DNA of 64,000 nucleotides from Cyanobium sp. ATX 6A2 (GTDB taxonomy: Bacteria > Cyanobacteriota > Cyanobacteriia > PCC-6307 > Cyanobiaceae): assembly GCF_024346355.1 (NCBI RefSeq), contig NZ_JAGQCU010000005.1, forward strand, positions 62,001 through 126,000, read 5' to 3'. Shown piece by piece: positions 23,807-33,032 of this stretch. The translations under genes and the position numbers were made by a program. The notes under the pieces are model-generated. The model was not told the DNA's origin and did no database searches. It saw nothing but the letters and a program-made list of their open reading frames with translations. Position 1 is the stretch's first letter, and every line of letters starts with the position of its first letter.

Positions 23807-26653
23807 TCAGCCCAGATCAGCCAGCCGCTTGCGGGCCAGCGCCGCCTGGGCCTCGGCCTCCGCCAGGTTGGCGCGGCACTCGGCCACCACCGCCGGTGGC
23901 GCCTTGCCGGCGAAATTGGGATTGGCCAGCCGGCCGGCGAGCCCCTTGATCTCCTTCTCGGCCTTGGCCAGGTCTTTCTCGAGGCGGCCGCGCAGGGCAT
24001 CGAGATCCACCAGACCCTCAATCGGCAGCAGCACCTGCAGCTCGCCGCTCACGCCGGCCAGGGCCCGCTGGTTGCCCTTGGCACTGCTGGCGGCTTCGGC
24101 CTGCTCGGGGCTGAGCACCTCCACCCGCTCGGCCCGGGTGAGGGCGGTGATGTCGGCCGTGGCCTCCCGCAGCAGGGCCGCCAGCTCGGAGCGCACGGTG
24201 AGGAAGCGCACCGGGGCGCTCTGGGAGGGCTTCAGACCCGCCACCGCCCGCAGGTTGCGCACCACCCGGATCGCCTCGATCAGCTCGGCGAAGCTCGCCT
24301 CCAGCTGGTCGTTGAGGGCGGCCTCGTTGAGCGCCGGCCAGCTCTGCAGGGCCAGGAACGTGCTCTCCGCCTCGCCGCTGAGCCCGTGCCAGAGCTCCTC
24401 GCTGAGGTGCGGCATCAACGGATGCAACATCACCAGCAGCTCACTCAGCACCTTGGCCAGCACCTGGCGGGCCGTGCGCTGCTGGGCCGGATCCTGCAGC
24501 CGCCGCTTGATCAGCTCCAGATACCAGTCGCACACCTCGTTCCAGGCGAACTCGTAGAGCCCCTTGGCCGCTTCCCCAAGGCCGTAGCCGGTGTAGCGCT
24601 CGGCGGTGCCCTGGTTCACGCGGGCCAGGCGCGAGAGGATCCAGCGGTCGGCCAGCTGCAACGCCGCCGGCTCGGGCTCACCCAACGAAGCCGGCGTCTC
24701 GCCGCCCAGGTTCATCAGGGCGAAGCGGGTGGCGTTCCAGAGCTTGTTGGCGAAGTTGCGCGCCCCCTCCACCGTGGCCGAGGTGTCGGATTTGCGGTCG
24801 TAGTCGAGGCGGATGTCCTGGCCGGCGCCGGCCACCTCGCGCACCAGGGCGAAGCGCAGGGCGTCGGCGCCATAGCGCTCGATCAGCAGCAGCGGGTCGA
24901 TGCCGTTGCCCGCCGATTTGCTCATCTTGCGGTTGTTCTCATCCCGCACCAGGCCGTGGATGTACACATCCCGGAAGGGCATCCAGGTGTCGCGGCCGCC
25001 CACCGGTATCTCGCCGTCCTGCATCAAGGCGCTGGCCATCATCGTCATCCGGGCCACCCAGAAGAAGATGATGTCGAAGCCCGTCACCAGCACGCTGGTT
25101 GGGTACCAACGGGCCAGATCGGCGGGCTCAGGTCCCCCCGGCGCACCCTGGGCACGCTCACCCGGCCAGCCGAGGGTGGAGAAGGGCCACAGACCGCTGG
25201 AGAACCAGGTGTCGAGCACGTCCGGGTCCTGCTCCAGCACCACCGGGTGGGCATGGGTGCCGGTGCCGAACTGGGCCTCGGCCTTGGCTTGGGCCTCGGC
25301 TTGATCGCGGGCCACCACGTAGGGGGTGCTGTCGGAGATGGCACCGCCGGTTTCACTCACCACGAACCAGGCGGGGATGCGGTGGCCCCACCACAGCTGG
25401 CGGGAGATGCACCAGTCGCGGATGTCGGTGAGCCAGTCGCGATACACCTTACTCCAGCGCTCCGGCACGAAGAGGGGCTCGGCGCCGGACGGATTGGCGA
25501 GGGCCTCGCGGCAGCGGGCCGCCAGGGGCTCGGCCTGCACGAACCACTGGGTGGACAGCAGGGGCTCCACCGGCACCTTGCCGCGATCGGAGAACGGCAC
25601 GCTGTGGCGGTAGGGCTCCACCTTCACCAGACAGCCCTCCGCCTCCATCGCCGCCACCACGGCCTGGCGGGCCGCGAAACGATCCAGGCCGGCAAAGCGC
25701 CCGGCCGCCGCGTTCATGGTGCCGTCCTTGGCGATCACGGTGATCAGCGGCAACTGATGGCGCTGGCCGATGGCGAAGTCGTTGGGGTCATGGGCGGGGG
25801 TCACCTTCACGCAGCCGGTGCCGAATTCAGCCTCCACGTGCTCGTCGGCCACGATCGGGATCTGGCGGCCCACCAGCGGCAGGGTGAGGGTCTGACCCAC
25901 CAGAGCGGCATAGCGGGGGTCGCTGGGGTTCACCGCCACGGCCGTGTCGCCCAGCAGGGTTTCCGGGCGGGTGGTGGCCACCTCCAGGTGGGTGCGGCCG
26001 ATTGCTGCAGCAGCCGTGGCCGGGGCGCTGAGCGGATAGCGGAAGTGCCAGAGGTGGCCGTCCACCTCCTTCATCTCCACCTCCAGATCACTCACCGCCG
26101 AGCCGGAGGCGGGGCACCAGTTCACCAGGTATTCGCCCCGGTAGATCAACCCCTGCTCGTGCAGGCGGTTGAAGGCCTCGATCACCGCGGCACTGCAGCC
26201 GGCGTCGAGGGTGAAGCGCTCCCGCTGCCAGTCCACCGAGTAGCCGAGGCGGCGCAGCTGGCCCACGATCGTGCCGCCGCTGCCTGCCTTCCACTCCCAG
26301 GCCCTCTCCAGAAAAGCCTCGCGGCCCAGGTCTTCCTTGCGCTGGCCGCCTGCATTGAGCTGCTTCTCGAGGATCGTCTGCACGGCGATCGAGGCGTGGT
26401 CGGTGCCGGGCAGGCAGAGCACGTTCCTGCCGCGCAGGCGCTGGAAGCGCACGATCGTGTCGATCAGGGCCGTATTGAAGGCATGACCCATGTGCAGGCT
26501 GCCGGTGACGTTCGGCGGGGGGATCACCACGCTGAACGGCTCACCAAGAGCACCGGGGTCGGGATGAAAGGCGCCGCTGGCTTCCCAGGCCTGCTGCCAG
26601 CGGGCTTCGGTGCCCGCCGGGTCGTAGGTCTTGGGGAGGTTGGCCTCAGGCAC
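23807..26653 (-). CDS. valS: Valyl-tRNA synthetase
   Basis: Charges tRNA-Val. From the GTG at 26653 the protein has 948 residues. Class I signature HMGH in [20 protein letters not shown] in [14 protein letters not shown], the large editing insertion between them, an anticodon-binding helical domain and a C-terminal coiled coil ([20 protein letters not shown]) are in order. An in-frame TTG at 26686 would lie inside a perfect hairpin (26665-26698), so GTG 26653 is preferred. A valine tRNA gene also occurs in this window at 38.1 kb. Confidence 0.95.
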   Translation of the reverse strand: MPEANLPKTYDPAGTEARWQQAWEASGAFHPDPGALGEPFSVVIPPPNVTGSLHMGHAFNTALIDTIVRFQRLRGRNVLCLPGTDHASIAVQTILEKQLNAGGQRKEDLGREAFLERAWEWKAGSGGTIVGQLRRLGYSVDWQRERFTLDAGCSAAVIEAFNRLHEQGLIYRGEYLVNWCPASGSAVSDLEVEMKEVDGHLWHFRYPLSAPATAAAAIGRTHLEVATTRPETLLGDTAVAVNPSDPRYAALVGQTLTLPLVGRQIPIVADEHVEAEFGTGCVKVTPAHDPNDFAIGQRHQLPLITVIAKDGTMNAAAGRFAGLDRFAARQAVVAAMEAEGCLVKVEPYRHSVPFSDRGKVPVEPLLSTQWFVQAEPLAARCREALANPSGAEPLFVPERWSKVYRDWLTDIRDWCISRQLWWGHRIPAWFVVSETGGAISDSTPYVVARDQAEAQAKAEAQFGTGTHAHPVVLEQDPDVLDTWFSSGLWPFSTLGWPGERAQGAPGGPEPADLARWYPTSVLVTGFDIIFFWVARMTMMASALMQDGEIPVGGRDTWMPFRDVYIHGLVRDENNRKMSKSAGNGIDPLLLIERYGADALRFALVREVAGAGQDIRLDYDRKSDTSATVEGARNFANKLWNATRFALMNLGGETPASLGEPEPAALQLADRWILSRLARVNQGTAERYTGYGLGEAAKGLYEFAWNEVCDWYLELIKRRLQDPAQQRTARQVLAKVLSELLVMLHPLMPHLSEELWHGLSGEAESTFLALQSWPALNEAALNDQLEASFAELIEAIRVVRNLRAVAGLKPSQSAPVRFLTVRSELAALLREATADITALTRAERVEVLSPEQAEAASSAKGNQRALAGVSGELQVLLPIEGLVDLDALRGRLEKDLAKAEKEIKGLAGRLANPNFAGKAPPAVVAECRANLAEAEAQAALARKRLADLG

Positions 26654-26664
26654 GGAAACGGAGC

Positions 26665-26698
26665 TGGCAGGGCCCCATCGTCTCAAAGGGCCCTGCCA
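26665..26698 (-). terminator. Perfect 11-bp hairpin between an mscS-like gene and valS
   Basis: TGGCAGGGCCC at 26665-26675 is the exact reverse complement of GGGCCCTGCCA at 26688-26698, with a 12-base loop. On the minus strand it comes 14 bases after the mscS-like stop and 12 bases before the valS GTG. There is no T-tract, so termination may be weak; a leader or attenuator role for valS is equally possible. Confidence 0.6.
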
Positions 26699-26711
26699 CC
26701 GGGAGCGGGCG

Positions 26712-27542
26712 TCAGTTGACGGAGCTGCCCTGCATCGCCACCGGGATGCGCGGCACGGGGAAGCCGGCCTTGCCGAGCACCTCCACGATCATGCGATTGG
26801 TGTCGAAGTACACCTGCCAGTAGTTGGCGGTGTGGGTGTAGGGACGCACCGCCAGGCGGGGGCCCCGCTCGCTGAACTCCAGCACCTCCACATCGGCATC
26901 CATGCCCTCCACCTGGTTGGGCACCTGCTTGATCCCTTCCTTGAGCAGGCCGATGGCCTTGGCCACGTCGGCGCTGTTGTCGAGCTGGGCCACCAGCTCA
27001 ACGCGGCGATGGGAATTGGCGGAATAGTTCTTGATGGTGTCGCCGAAGAGCTTGGCATTGCCCACAAAGTTCTGCACGTTGTCCGGCGATGTGATCGCGG
27101 TCACGAACATGCCCACCTCATCAACCGTGCCCTCAACACCACCGGCATCGATATAGTCACCGGCATTGATCGGCCGGAAGATCTGCAGGAACACTCCGGC
27201 GGCGAAGTTGCCGAGCATGCCGCTCCAGGCTGCACCGATCGCCACGCCGGCACCGGCCAGCAGGGCGGCGAAGCTGGCGGTTTCGATACCGAAGAAGCCC
27301 AGAATGGCCACGATCAACACCACCCGCAGCAGCGCGCCGAGGATGTTGAGCAGATAGCTGATCAACGTCGGTTCGAGGGCGCCCTGGTTGAGCACGCGTC
27401 GCAGCAGGCGCAGGGCCAGACCGATTAGCCAGCCGCCGGCGATCCAAAGGGCAACTGCGCCGACTAACTTGAACAGGAAGGGAACGATCAGTGCAGCGAT
27501 ATCTGCTGCGGGAACCAAAGCGAACATACCAGGTAGGGACAT
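26712..27542 (-). CDS. Small-conductance mechanosensitive channel (MscS family)
   Basis: 276 residues from the ATG at 27542 (upstream in-frame starts to 27569 also exist). Three hydrophobic helices (including [20 protein letters not shown] and [20 protein letters not shown]) lead to the pore helix [21 protein letters not shown], a Gly/Ala pattern typical of MscS TM3, then the beta domain [22 protein letters not shown] and the alpha/beta vestibule domain. The length equals E. coli MscS. It should open under hypo-osmotic shock. A hairpin follows the stop; valS is the next gene on the strand. Confidence 0.92.
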   Translation of the reverse strand: MSLPGMFALVPAADIAALIVPFLFKLVGAVALWIAGGWLIGLALRLLRRVLNQGALEPTLISYLLNILGALLRVVLIVAILGFFGIETASFAALLAGAGVAIGAAWSGMLGNFAAGVFLQIFRPINAGDYIDAGGVEGTVDEVGMFVTAITSPDNVQNFVGNAKLFGDTIKNYSANSHRRVELVAQLDNSADVAKAIGLLKEGIKQVPNQVEGMDADVEVLEFSERGPRLAVRPYTHTANYWQVYFDTNRMIVEVLGKAGFPVPRIPVAMQGSSVN

Positions 27543-27704
27543 GACCATCAAAAAACCAGGTGCCACCAAAAACTAGCCCTAGAAGCGGCGACGCCTTGCC
27601 GGTCCGGTGAGGGTTCACACACTGATCCACAACAGACCCTGCACCACGACTGGGCAGGTTCGTGCACCCAGCCCGCTTCAGCAGCCGGTATCAGCAGGCG
27701 GAGC

Positions 27705-28340
27705 TCAGGCGGCCAACCGCTGCACATAGGCCGCCAGCGTGCCGGCATTGATCCAGCCGGTGGCGATTGTTTTGCTGTGGATCTGGCTCACCCGCCCCCT
27801 GTGAATGTGCGACACGCCGGCCGGGAAGATCAGCAGCTTGCCCCGCTCGGCCTCCTCGTGGTGCTGCTGCCAGTGGAACTCCGTACCACCATCGGGCAGG
27901 TCGTTGCAATAGAGGATCCAGGCCAGCACCCGGGCCTGGGGCTCAGTGGCCTCCTCGCTGAGGGTCCAGTCGCAGTGCCAGGCCCTGAAGCCCTCCCCCG
28001 GGGCATAGCGCTGCAGGTTGAAGATCGGGTTCACAAACAGGCTCTGCTCAGGGCAGCAGCGGCGCAGCAGCGGTCGGTCCTGGAGGTAACGCTCCAGGCC
28101 AGCGCTGACGCCGCGCGCGATCACCTCCGCAAGGGCGAAGGCCTCCGGATCGCTGCGATCGATCGCCACCAGGCTGATATCTGTGGAGAGTTTTGCGGGC
28201 TCAGGGTTGGGCGCCGCCGCGCCCTCCGGCCCGAAGGCGACGCCGGGTCGGCGCAGATCGGCGCGGCGATCGAAGAAGGCCATCGCGCCATCGGCCACGG
28301 CGGTGTAGCCGGCATTGCGATAGCGCGCGATCAGGTTCAT
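27705..28340 (-). CDS. 2-oxoglutarate/Fe(II)-dependent dioxygenase-like protein
   Basis: 211 residues. The double-stranded beta-helix markers are H-x-D in FRAWHCDWTLSE, the distal histidine in SHIHRGRVSQIHSKT, and a following basic residue suitable for binding 2-oxoglutarate. GGTEFHWQQHHEEAERGKLLIFPAG is the usual strand pattern between them in prolyl-4-hydroxylase-type enzymes. The N-terminal helical part (AMAFFDRRADLR) is less conserved. The substrate is unknown. It is the second gene of a short minus-strand pair, starting 10 bases after the upstream gene's stop. Confidence 0.72.
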   Translation of the reverse strand: MNLIARYRNAGYTAVADGAMAFFDRRADLRRPGVAFGPEGAAAPNPEPAKLSTDISLVAIDRSDPEAFALAEVIARGVSAGLERYLQDRPLLRRCCPEQSLFVNPIFNLQRYAPGEGFRAWHCDWTLSEEATEPQARVLAWILYCNDLPDGGTEFHWQQHHEEAERGKLLIFPAGVSHIHRGRVSQIHSKTIATGWINAGTLAAYVQRLAA

Positions 28341-28350
28341 CGGCTGCAGC

Positions 28351-28854
28351 TCAGAACGCGGGCGGGCTGGTGGGCCCTGGGGCGGCGTCCCGCCAGGGGA
28401 TCGCCAGAGCCTGCTCCAGCCTGCTCCAGCACTCCCGCTCGGCCGCCACGCGCTCCAACAGGCCCAGCCGCTCCAGGGCGGTGGCGGCCTGCGCTCTGCT
28501 GAGGGCTGCGCCGCTGGGTGCCAGCGGCAGCACCAGCACCTGCGGGTCGGCTGGGTCGGCCATCACCTGGAGGTGGAGATCGGCCAGCTCCCGCTCGAAG
28601 AACACCCGCCGCAGGCGCCGGCCGAGGGAGGGCCCGAGGGCGGTGGCGAAGGTCTGCAGGCCCTCCTGATCGCCGCTGCAGCCGCAGTTGAGCGCCAGCC
28701 AGATCAGCAGCTTGGCCCAGCTGTCGGCACTCCAGAGGGGCTGAAAGCTCTCGCGGTGCTGGCGCACCAGTTCGGCCAGGGCGAAATCCACCAACGTGGC
28801 CTGCAGATCTGCGGGATCGCTCACGGGGCGGGGGGCGGGCGGATACCGACCCAT
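28351..28854 (-). CDS. Conserved cyanobacterial hypothetical protein
   Basis: 167 residues from ATG at 28854; a GTG at 28821 (VSDPADLQATLVDFALAEL) is a reasonable alternative and would remove the Pro-rich first residues. Likely conserved segments are LWSADSWAKLLIWLALNCGC with GDQEG, and RLRRVFFERELADLHLQVMADP ending in LVLPLAPSGA. No family known to me. It precedes the dioxygenase on the same strand by 10 bases and is divergent from the small gene at 28920, so the 66-base gap should hold both promoters. Confidence 0.62.
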   Translation of the reverse strand: MGRYPPAPRPVSDPADLQATLVDFALAELVRQHRESFQPLWSADSWAKLLIWLALNCGCSGDQEGLQTFATALGPSLGRRLRRVFFERELADLHLQVMADPADPQVLVLPLAPSGAALSRAQAATALERLGLLERVAAERECWSRLEQALAIPWRDAAPGPTSPPAF

Positions 28855-28919
28855 CCTCGCCAGTGGGCAAATGCCGGCCAGCGGGCAAACTGCAGGAGCA
28901 ACGTCCCGCGGAGACGCCC

Positions 28920-29174
28920 ATGGCCCTGGATCTCAACGACCCGGAGCTCGAGTTCGCCGATCTGGTGAGCGCCTACCAGAGCTGGGTGATGGCAGTGATC
29001 AACGACGAAAAGCTGGGCGGAGAACCCCTGCTCAGCGACGAGATCGTCGATGACGCGCTCAACGCCATGCGCTTCCTTCCCGACGTGGTCACCAGTGCCG
29101 TGGAAACCACCCTGGCCCGCGTCTACGACGTGGATGCCGATGAATTGGCGGCCCTGCTCTACCCGGAGGAGTAG
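28920..29174 (+). CDS. Small conserved acidic protein
   Basis: 84 residues, strongly acidic (DLNDPELEFADLVSAYQSWV, then DVDADELAALLYPEE). Helical throughout with no membrane segment or cysteines. The next gene, a P-type ATPase, begins 10 bases after its stop, so the two are probably co-transcribed. It may be a partner or may simply share a promoter. Family and function unknown. The start is the ATG at 28920; an in-frame extension to 28863 has a basic, atypical composition. Confidence 0.62.
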   Translation: MALDLNDPELEFADLVSAYQSWVMAVINDEKLGGEPLLSDEIVDDALNAMRFLPDVVTSAVETTLARVYDVDADELAALLYPEE

Positions 29175-29183
29175 CCGAACCGG

Positions 29184-31883
29184 ATGGCCCCCGCTCCGAG
29201 CGCCGCGAGCCCGCCCCGGTCGGAGCCGGCCCACGCCACCCCCTGGCCGGCGCTGATCGAGGCGCTCGCCAGCGACCCGGAGCGGGGACTCGAACCAGAC
29301 CAGGTGCCCCGGCGCCTGCAGGAATGGGGGCCCAACAGCCCCGATCAGCAGGAACAGAAGCCAGCCTGGCGGCGCTTTCTGGGCCAGTTCCACGACCCCC
29401 TGCTCTACACCCTGCTGGTGGTGGGGCTGGTCAAGCTGCTGCTGGGGGAGCCCGGCGAAGCCGTGGTGATCTGGAGCGTCACGGTGATCAACGCCGTGAT
29501 CGGCTACGTGCAGGAGAGCCGGGCGGAGACCGCCATCGCCGCCCTGGCCCGCTCGGTGCGCACCCAGGTGGAGGTGATCCGCGGCGGCGAGCCGCGGCGG
29601 CTGGATTCCGTGGAGCTGGTGCCCGGCGATCTGGTGCTGCTGGAGGCGGGGAACAAGGTGCCGGCCGATCTGCGCCTGCTGCAGGGCCGCAACCTGCAGA
29701 TCGACGAGTCGGCGCTCACCGGTGAGTCGCTGCCGGTGGCCAAGGGCACCACGGCCGTGGAGGCTGAGGCGCCCCTGTCCGAGCGCATCGGCATGGCCTA
29801 CGCCGGCAGCCTGGTCACGGCGGGTCAGGGGCGGGGGCTGGTGGTGGCCACGGGCAACGCCACCGAAGTGGGCCAGATCTCCGGGTCGCTCGCCCTGCAG
29901 GTGAACCTGAACACGCCGCTGACGCGCAAGTTCCGGGGCTTCAGCAACACCCTGCTGCGCATCGTGCTGCTGCTGGCGGGGCTCACCTTCCTGGTGGGTC
30001 TGGCCCGCGGAAGGGCGGCCAGCGAGATGTTCGATGGTGCCGTGGCCCTGGCGGTGGGTGCGATTCCCGAGGAACTGCCGGCGATCGTCACGATCACCCT
30101 CGCCATCGGCGTGAACCGCATGGCCCGTCGCAACGCCATCATCCGCAAGCTGCCGGCGGTGGAAACCCTGGGCAGCACCACGGTGATCTGCTCCGACAAA
30201 ACCGGCACCCTCACCCAGAACCGGATGACGGTGCGTGAGATTCACGCCGGGGGGGAGCGGGTGCACCTCGGTCGGCTCTGGAACGGGGCGGACGGCGACG
30301 ACCCCCTGGCGCGCAACCTGGCGCTGCGCGAAACCCTGCTGGCCGGGGTGCTCTGCAACGATGCCCGCTCCAGCCAGAGCGAGGGGCTGGTGGGCGATCC
30401 CACCGAAACGGCCCTGCTGGATGTGGCCGAGAACCTCGGCATGGACAGGCAGAAGGCGCTCGATCGCCACCCCCGCCGCGACGCGATCCCGTTCGCCTCC
30501 GAACAGCAGTTCATGGCCACCCTGCACGGCGGCAGCAGGCGCATCCTGATGAAGGGATCGGTGGAGACCGTGCTGCGGCGCTGCACCCACCAGCTGCGCG
30601 CCGATGGCGCCAGCGAGCCCATCGACCGGGAGGCGATCGAGGCGGCGGTGGCGGCCATGGCCCAGCAGGGAGAGCGGGTGCTGGCCTTCGCCATCGCCGA
30701 GGCCGAGCCCACCCAGGAGCGCCTCGCTGAAACCCAGCTGGACGAGGGGCTCACCTTTCTCGGCCTGCAGGGCCTGCTCGATCCGCCCAGGCCCGAGGCC
30801 ATCACGGCGGTGGCGGCCTGTCAGCGGGCGGGCATCCAGGTGAAGATGATCACCGGCGACCATCCGGACACGGCCCGCTCGATCGCCACCCAGCTGAATC
30901 TGGGCCGAGGCCGCGAGGTGCGCACCCGCACCGGGCAGTCGCTGGAGGAGAAGTCACCCGAGCGCCTGCTCGCGATCGTGCGCGACACCGACGTGTTCGC
31001 ACGGGTGGTGCCGGCCCAGAAGCTGGCGCTGGTGCGGGCCCTGCAGGAGCTGGGGGAGGTGGTGGCGATGACCGGCGACGGCGTCAACGACGCCCCGGCC
31101 CTGCGTCAGGCCGACATCGGCATCGCCATGGGCAGGGGGGGCACCGAAGTGGCGCGCGAGGCCGCCGACATGCTGCTTACCGACGACAACTTCGCCACCA
31201 TCGAGTCGGCGGTGGAGGAAGGACGGGCCGTGTACCTCAACCTGCGCAAGGCTCTGGCCTTCGTGCTGCCGGTGAACGGCGGCGCCTCGATGACGATCCT
31301 GCTGGCGGCGGTGCTGGGGCTGGAGCTGCCGGTCACCGCCCTGCAGGTGCTGTGGCTGAACATGGTGTGTGCTCTCACCCTGTCGGTGCCGCTGGCCTTC
31401 GAGCCCAGCCCGCCGCTGCTGATGGAGCAGCCGCCGCGCTCCCCGGAGGAGCCCCTGCTCAACCGGGGCCTGGTGCAGAAGGTGCTGCTGGTGTCGGCGT
31501 TCTACTGGCTGTTCATCTTCAGCATGTTCCTGTGGGCGCGCGATCAGGGCCACGACCTGGCCCTGGCGCGCACGATGGCGATCCAGGCGCTGGTGCTGGC
31601 CCAGGTGGCCTACCTGGTGAGCATCAGCCAGGTGAGCAAGGGCGGCTGGGGGCAGCTCAGGCGGGCTCCGCTGCGCGCACCGATCCTGCTGGCGGGGATT
31701 GCCGCGGCCCTGCTGCTGCAGCTGGCCTTCAGCCAGCTGAGCTGGATGAACAGCTGGTTCGACACGGCTCCCCTGAGCCCCGGCCAGGCCCTGCTCTGTG
31801 CCACCTCCCTGCTGGTGATGGTGCCGGTGGCCTGGCTGGCGGAGCGCTTCGATCCCACCACCGGGGTGGTGGCGGTGCGCTGA
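29184..31883 (+). CDS. P2-like P-type cation ATPase (PEELP type)
   Basis: 899 residues. TGES at 179-182, PEELP at 295-299, phosphorylation site D338 in CSDKTGTLTQNRMT, TGDGVNDAPALRQADIG hinge, and about ten helices are all present, so an active pump is likely. Compared with SERCA, PEGLP is replaced by PEELP, the M5 motif reads NGGA rather than NGGE (loss of the E771 equivalent), and M6 reads LNMVCALTLSVPLAFEP, lacking the Thr-Asp pair. Ca2+ selectivity is therefore doubtful; other monovalent or divalent cations are possible. The first 25 residues are Pro/Ala-rich. Distinct from, but clearly homologous to, the ATPase at 17.8 kb. Confidence 0.88.
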   Translation: MAPAPSAASPPRSEPAHATPWPALIEALASDPERGLEPDQVPRRLQEWGPNSPDQQEQKPAWRRFLGQFHDPLLYTLLVVGLVKLLLGEPGEAVVIWSVTVINAVIGYVQESRAETAIAALARSVRTQVEVIRGGEPRRLDSVELVPGDLVLLEAGNKVPADLRLLQGRNLQIDESALTGESLPVAKGTTAVEAEAPLSERIGMAYAGSLVTAGQGRGLVVATGNATEVGQISGSLALQVNLNTPLTRKFRGFSNTLLRIVLLLAGLTFLVGLARGRAASEMFDGAVALAVGAIPEELPAIVTITLAIGVNRMARRNAIIRKLPAVETLGSTTVICSDKTGTLTQNRMTVREIHAGGERVHLGRLWNGADGDDPLARNLALRETLLAGVLCNDARSSQSEGLVGDPTETALLDVAENLGMDRQKALDRHPRRDAIPFASEQQFMATLHGGSRRILMKGSVETVLRRCTHQLRADGASEPIDREAIEAAVAAMAQQGERVLAFAIAEAEPTQERLAETQLDEGLTFLGLQGLLDPPRPEAITAVAACQRAGIQVKMITGDHPDTARSIATQLNLGRGREVRTRTGQSLEEKSPERLLAIVRDTDVFARVVPAQKLALVRALQELGEVVAMTGDGVNDAPALRQADIGIAMGRGGTEVAREAADMLLTDDNFATIESAVEEGRAVYLNLRKALAFVLPVNGGASMTILLAAVLGLELPVTALQVLWLNMVCALTLSVPLAFEPSPPLLMEQPPRSPEEPLLNRGLVQKVLLVSAFYWLFIFSMFLWARDQGHDLALARTMAIQALVLAQVAYLVSISQVSKGGWGQLRRAPLRAPILLAGIAAALLLQLAFSQLSWMNSWFDTAPLSPGQALLCATSLLVMVPVAWLAERFDPTTGVVAVR

Positions 31884-31904
31884 GGGCCGCGGCTGCGCCC
31901 CGGC

Positions 31905-32138
31905 TCAGGTGGGCTTGAGCCAGATCACTGGAATCAGGATCAGCAGCAATACCGCCACCACGGTGGTGGCCAGATCCAGCCCCAGCACCGTCGTGGACAG
32001 TCCCACCTGGGGGAAGCGCTCGGCGGTCCACACCAGAGCGCCCCGCAGCCAGCCCTGAACGGCGGGGGCAGCGTCGTCGGAGAGCAGCCAGGCGGCGGCG
32101 GCCGCCAGCAGTGCCGTGCATAGCAGACGGGATTGCAT
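31905..32138 (-). CDS. Small two-helix membrane protein
   Basis: 77 residues from the ATG at 32138 (an in-frame start at 32162 adds 8 residues). One helix at the N-terminus (LLCTALLAAAAAWLL) and one at the C-terminus (TTVVAVLLLILIPVIWL) flank a short loop. Topology suggests a hairpin in the inner membrane. It is convergent with the P-type ATPase, 21 bases away, and downstream of the DUF3598 gene on its own strand. No family recognised. Confidence 0.55.
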   Translation of the reverse strand: MQSRLLCTALLAAAAAWLLSDDAAPAVQGWLRGALVWTAERFPQVGLSTTVLGLDLATTVVAVLLLILIPVIWLKPT

Positions 32139-32162
32139 CGGCGGGGATGACCTCAATGCCAC

Positions 32163-32990
32163 TCAGCCGCTGCCAATCTGACTCAGGTTTCGCTGGAGCA
32201 CCAGGTGGGTGGAGGAGAGCCACTCGCCACGCGGGCCGTAGCGGCGGATCAGCCGCTGCCAGCAGTCGGGGGATTCCAGCCAGCCCGCCTCCACGCGGAA
32301 GGCCTGGCGGTGGGTGATGCGCAGCGGCGCCAGGCTCAGGCCCCCATCAGGCAGCAGCAGCAGCCGGGCCGGCGGCTCACCGTCGCTGCTGAGGTCATCC
32401 ACGGTGTGCTCCGCGCCCAGCTGAGTCTCGAGGCGCAGGCCGTGCCCGTCGGGCTGCTCCACCGCCATGCTGGCGGTGGTCAGGGTGGGCTCAGGCCAGT
32501 CCGCCTCGATGGTGGCGTCCTGGCCCTGCCAGCTGCCGATCAGCTGATCCAGGCTGAGGGGCGGGCGTTCGCAGGCGGCACTGCCGGCGCGGAACTCCCG
32601 GATCAGCACCAGGGAGGTGAAGCCCCCATCGTCCCCGAACAACTGCACCAGCCGATGGCGGCGGTCACCGCTGATGAACCCGTATTCGGCGCCGAAGCGG
32701 GTCGCCGGCGCGATCTGCAGCGACCCTTTGGAGAAGGAGCCGTTGTCGAAGAACACCACCTGCTTGCCCAGGGTCCGGTACTCCTGGGCCGTGTCCTGGG
32801 TGGGGGGCTCACTGACGTCACCGCCCGCGAAACGGCGCAACCGGAAGTGCACCACCCGGCCCTCCTCGGCACTCGAGAGGGTGAGCAGCGAGGGCGTGGC
32901 CTCCAGCGGCTGGCCCGCGGCATCCAGGTTGGTGAACGACCCCCGCCAGTCGCCCAGGTTGCGCTGAAAGTTCTGCCACTGGCTGGCCAT
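32163..32990 (-). CDS. DUF3598-type calycin-like protein
   Basis: 275 residues: MASQWQNFQRNLGDWRGSFT, VVFFDNGSFSKGSLQIAPAT, FGAEYGFISGDRRHRLVQLF and LIGSWQGQDATIEADW. The N-terminal W-x-x-F-x-x-N-L-G-x-W-x-G start and two beta-barrel halves are characteristic of DUF3598, a cyanobacterial/plant family with a lipocalin-like fold related to phycobiliprotein lyases. The ligand is unknown, although a pigment or isoprenoid ligand would suit the fold. It lies 42 bases downstream of the 33033-33776 gene. Confidence 0.78.
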   Translation of the reverse strand: MASQWQNFQRNLGDWRGSFTNLDAAGQPLEATPSLLTLSSAEEGRVVHFRLRRFAGGDVSEPPTQDTAQEYRTLGKQVVFFDNGSFSKGSLQIAPATRFGAEYGFISGDRRHRLVQLFGDDGGFTSLVLIREFRAGSAACERPPLSLDQLIGSWQGQDATIEADWPEPTLTTASMAVEQPDGHGLRLETQLGAEHTVDDLSSDGEPPARLLLLPDGGLSLAPLRITHRQAFRVEAGWLESPDCWQRLIRRYGPRGEWLSSTHLVLQRNLSQIGSG

Positions 32991-33032
32991 GGGAATCGAC
33001 CGCGTCGCAGCGCTCAGGCCGCGGGATGCTAG

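Noticed and set aside
24386-26719. Very long plus-strand open frame opposite valS
   Set aside because: No recognisable motif and the same antisense composition; valS on the minus strand is complete.
17800-31883. Recent duplication of the two P-type ATPase genes
   Set aside because: They differ in ion-site motifs, N-termini and length, and lie on opposite strands 9 kb apart; homology is clear but old.
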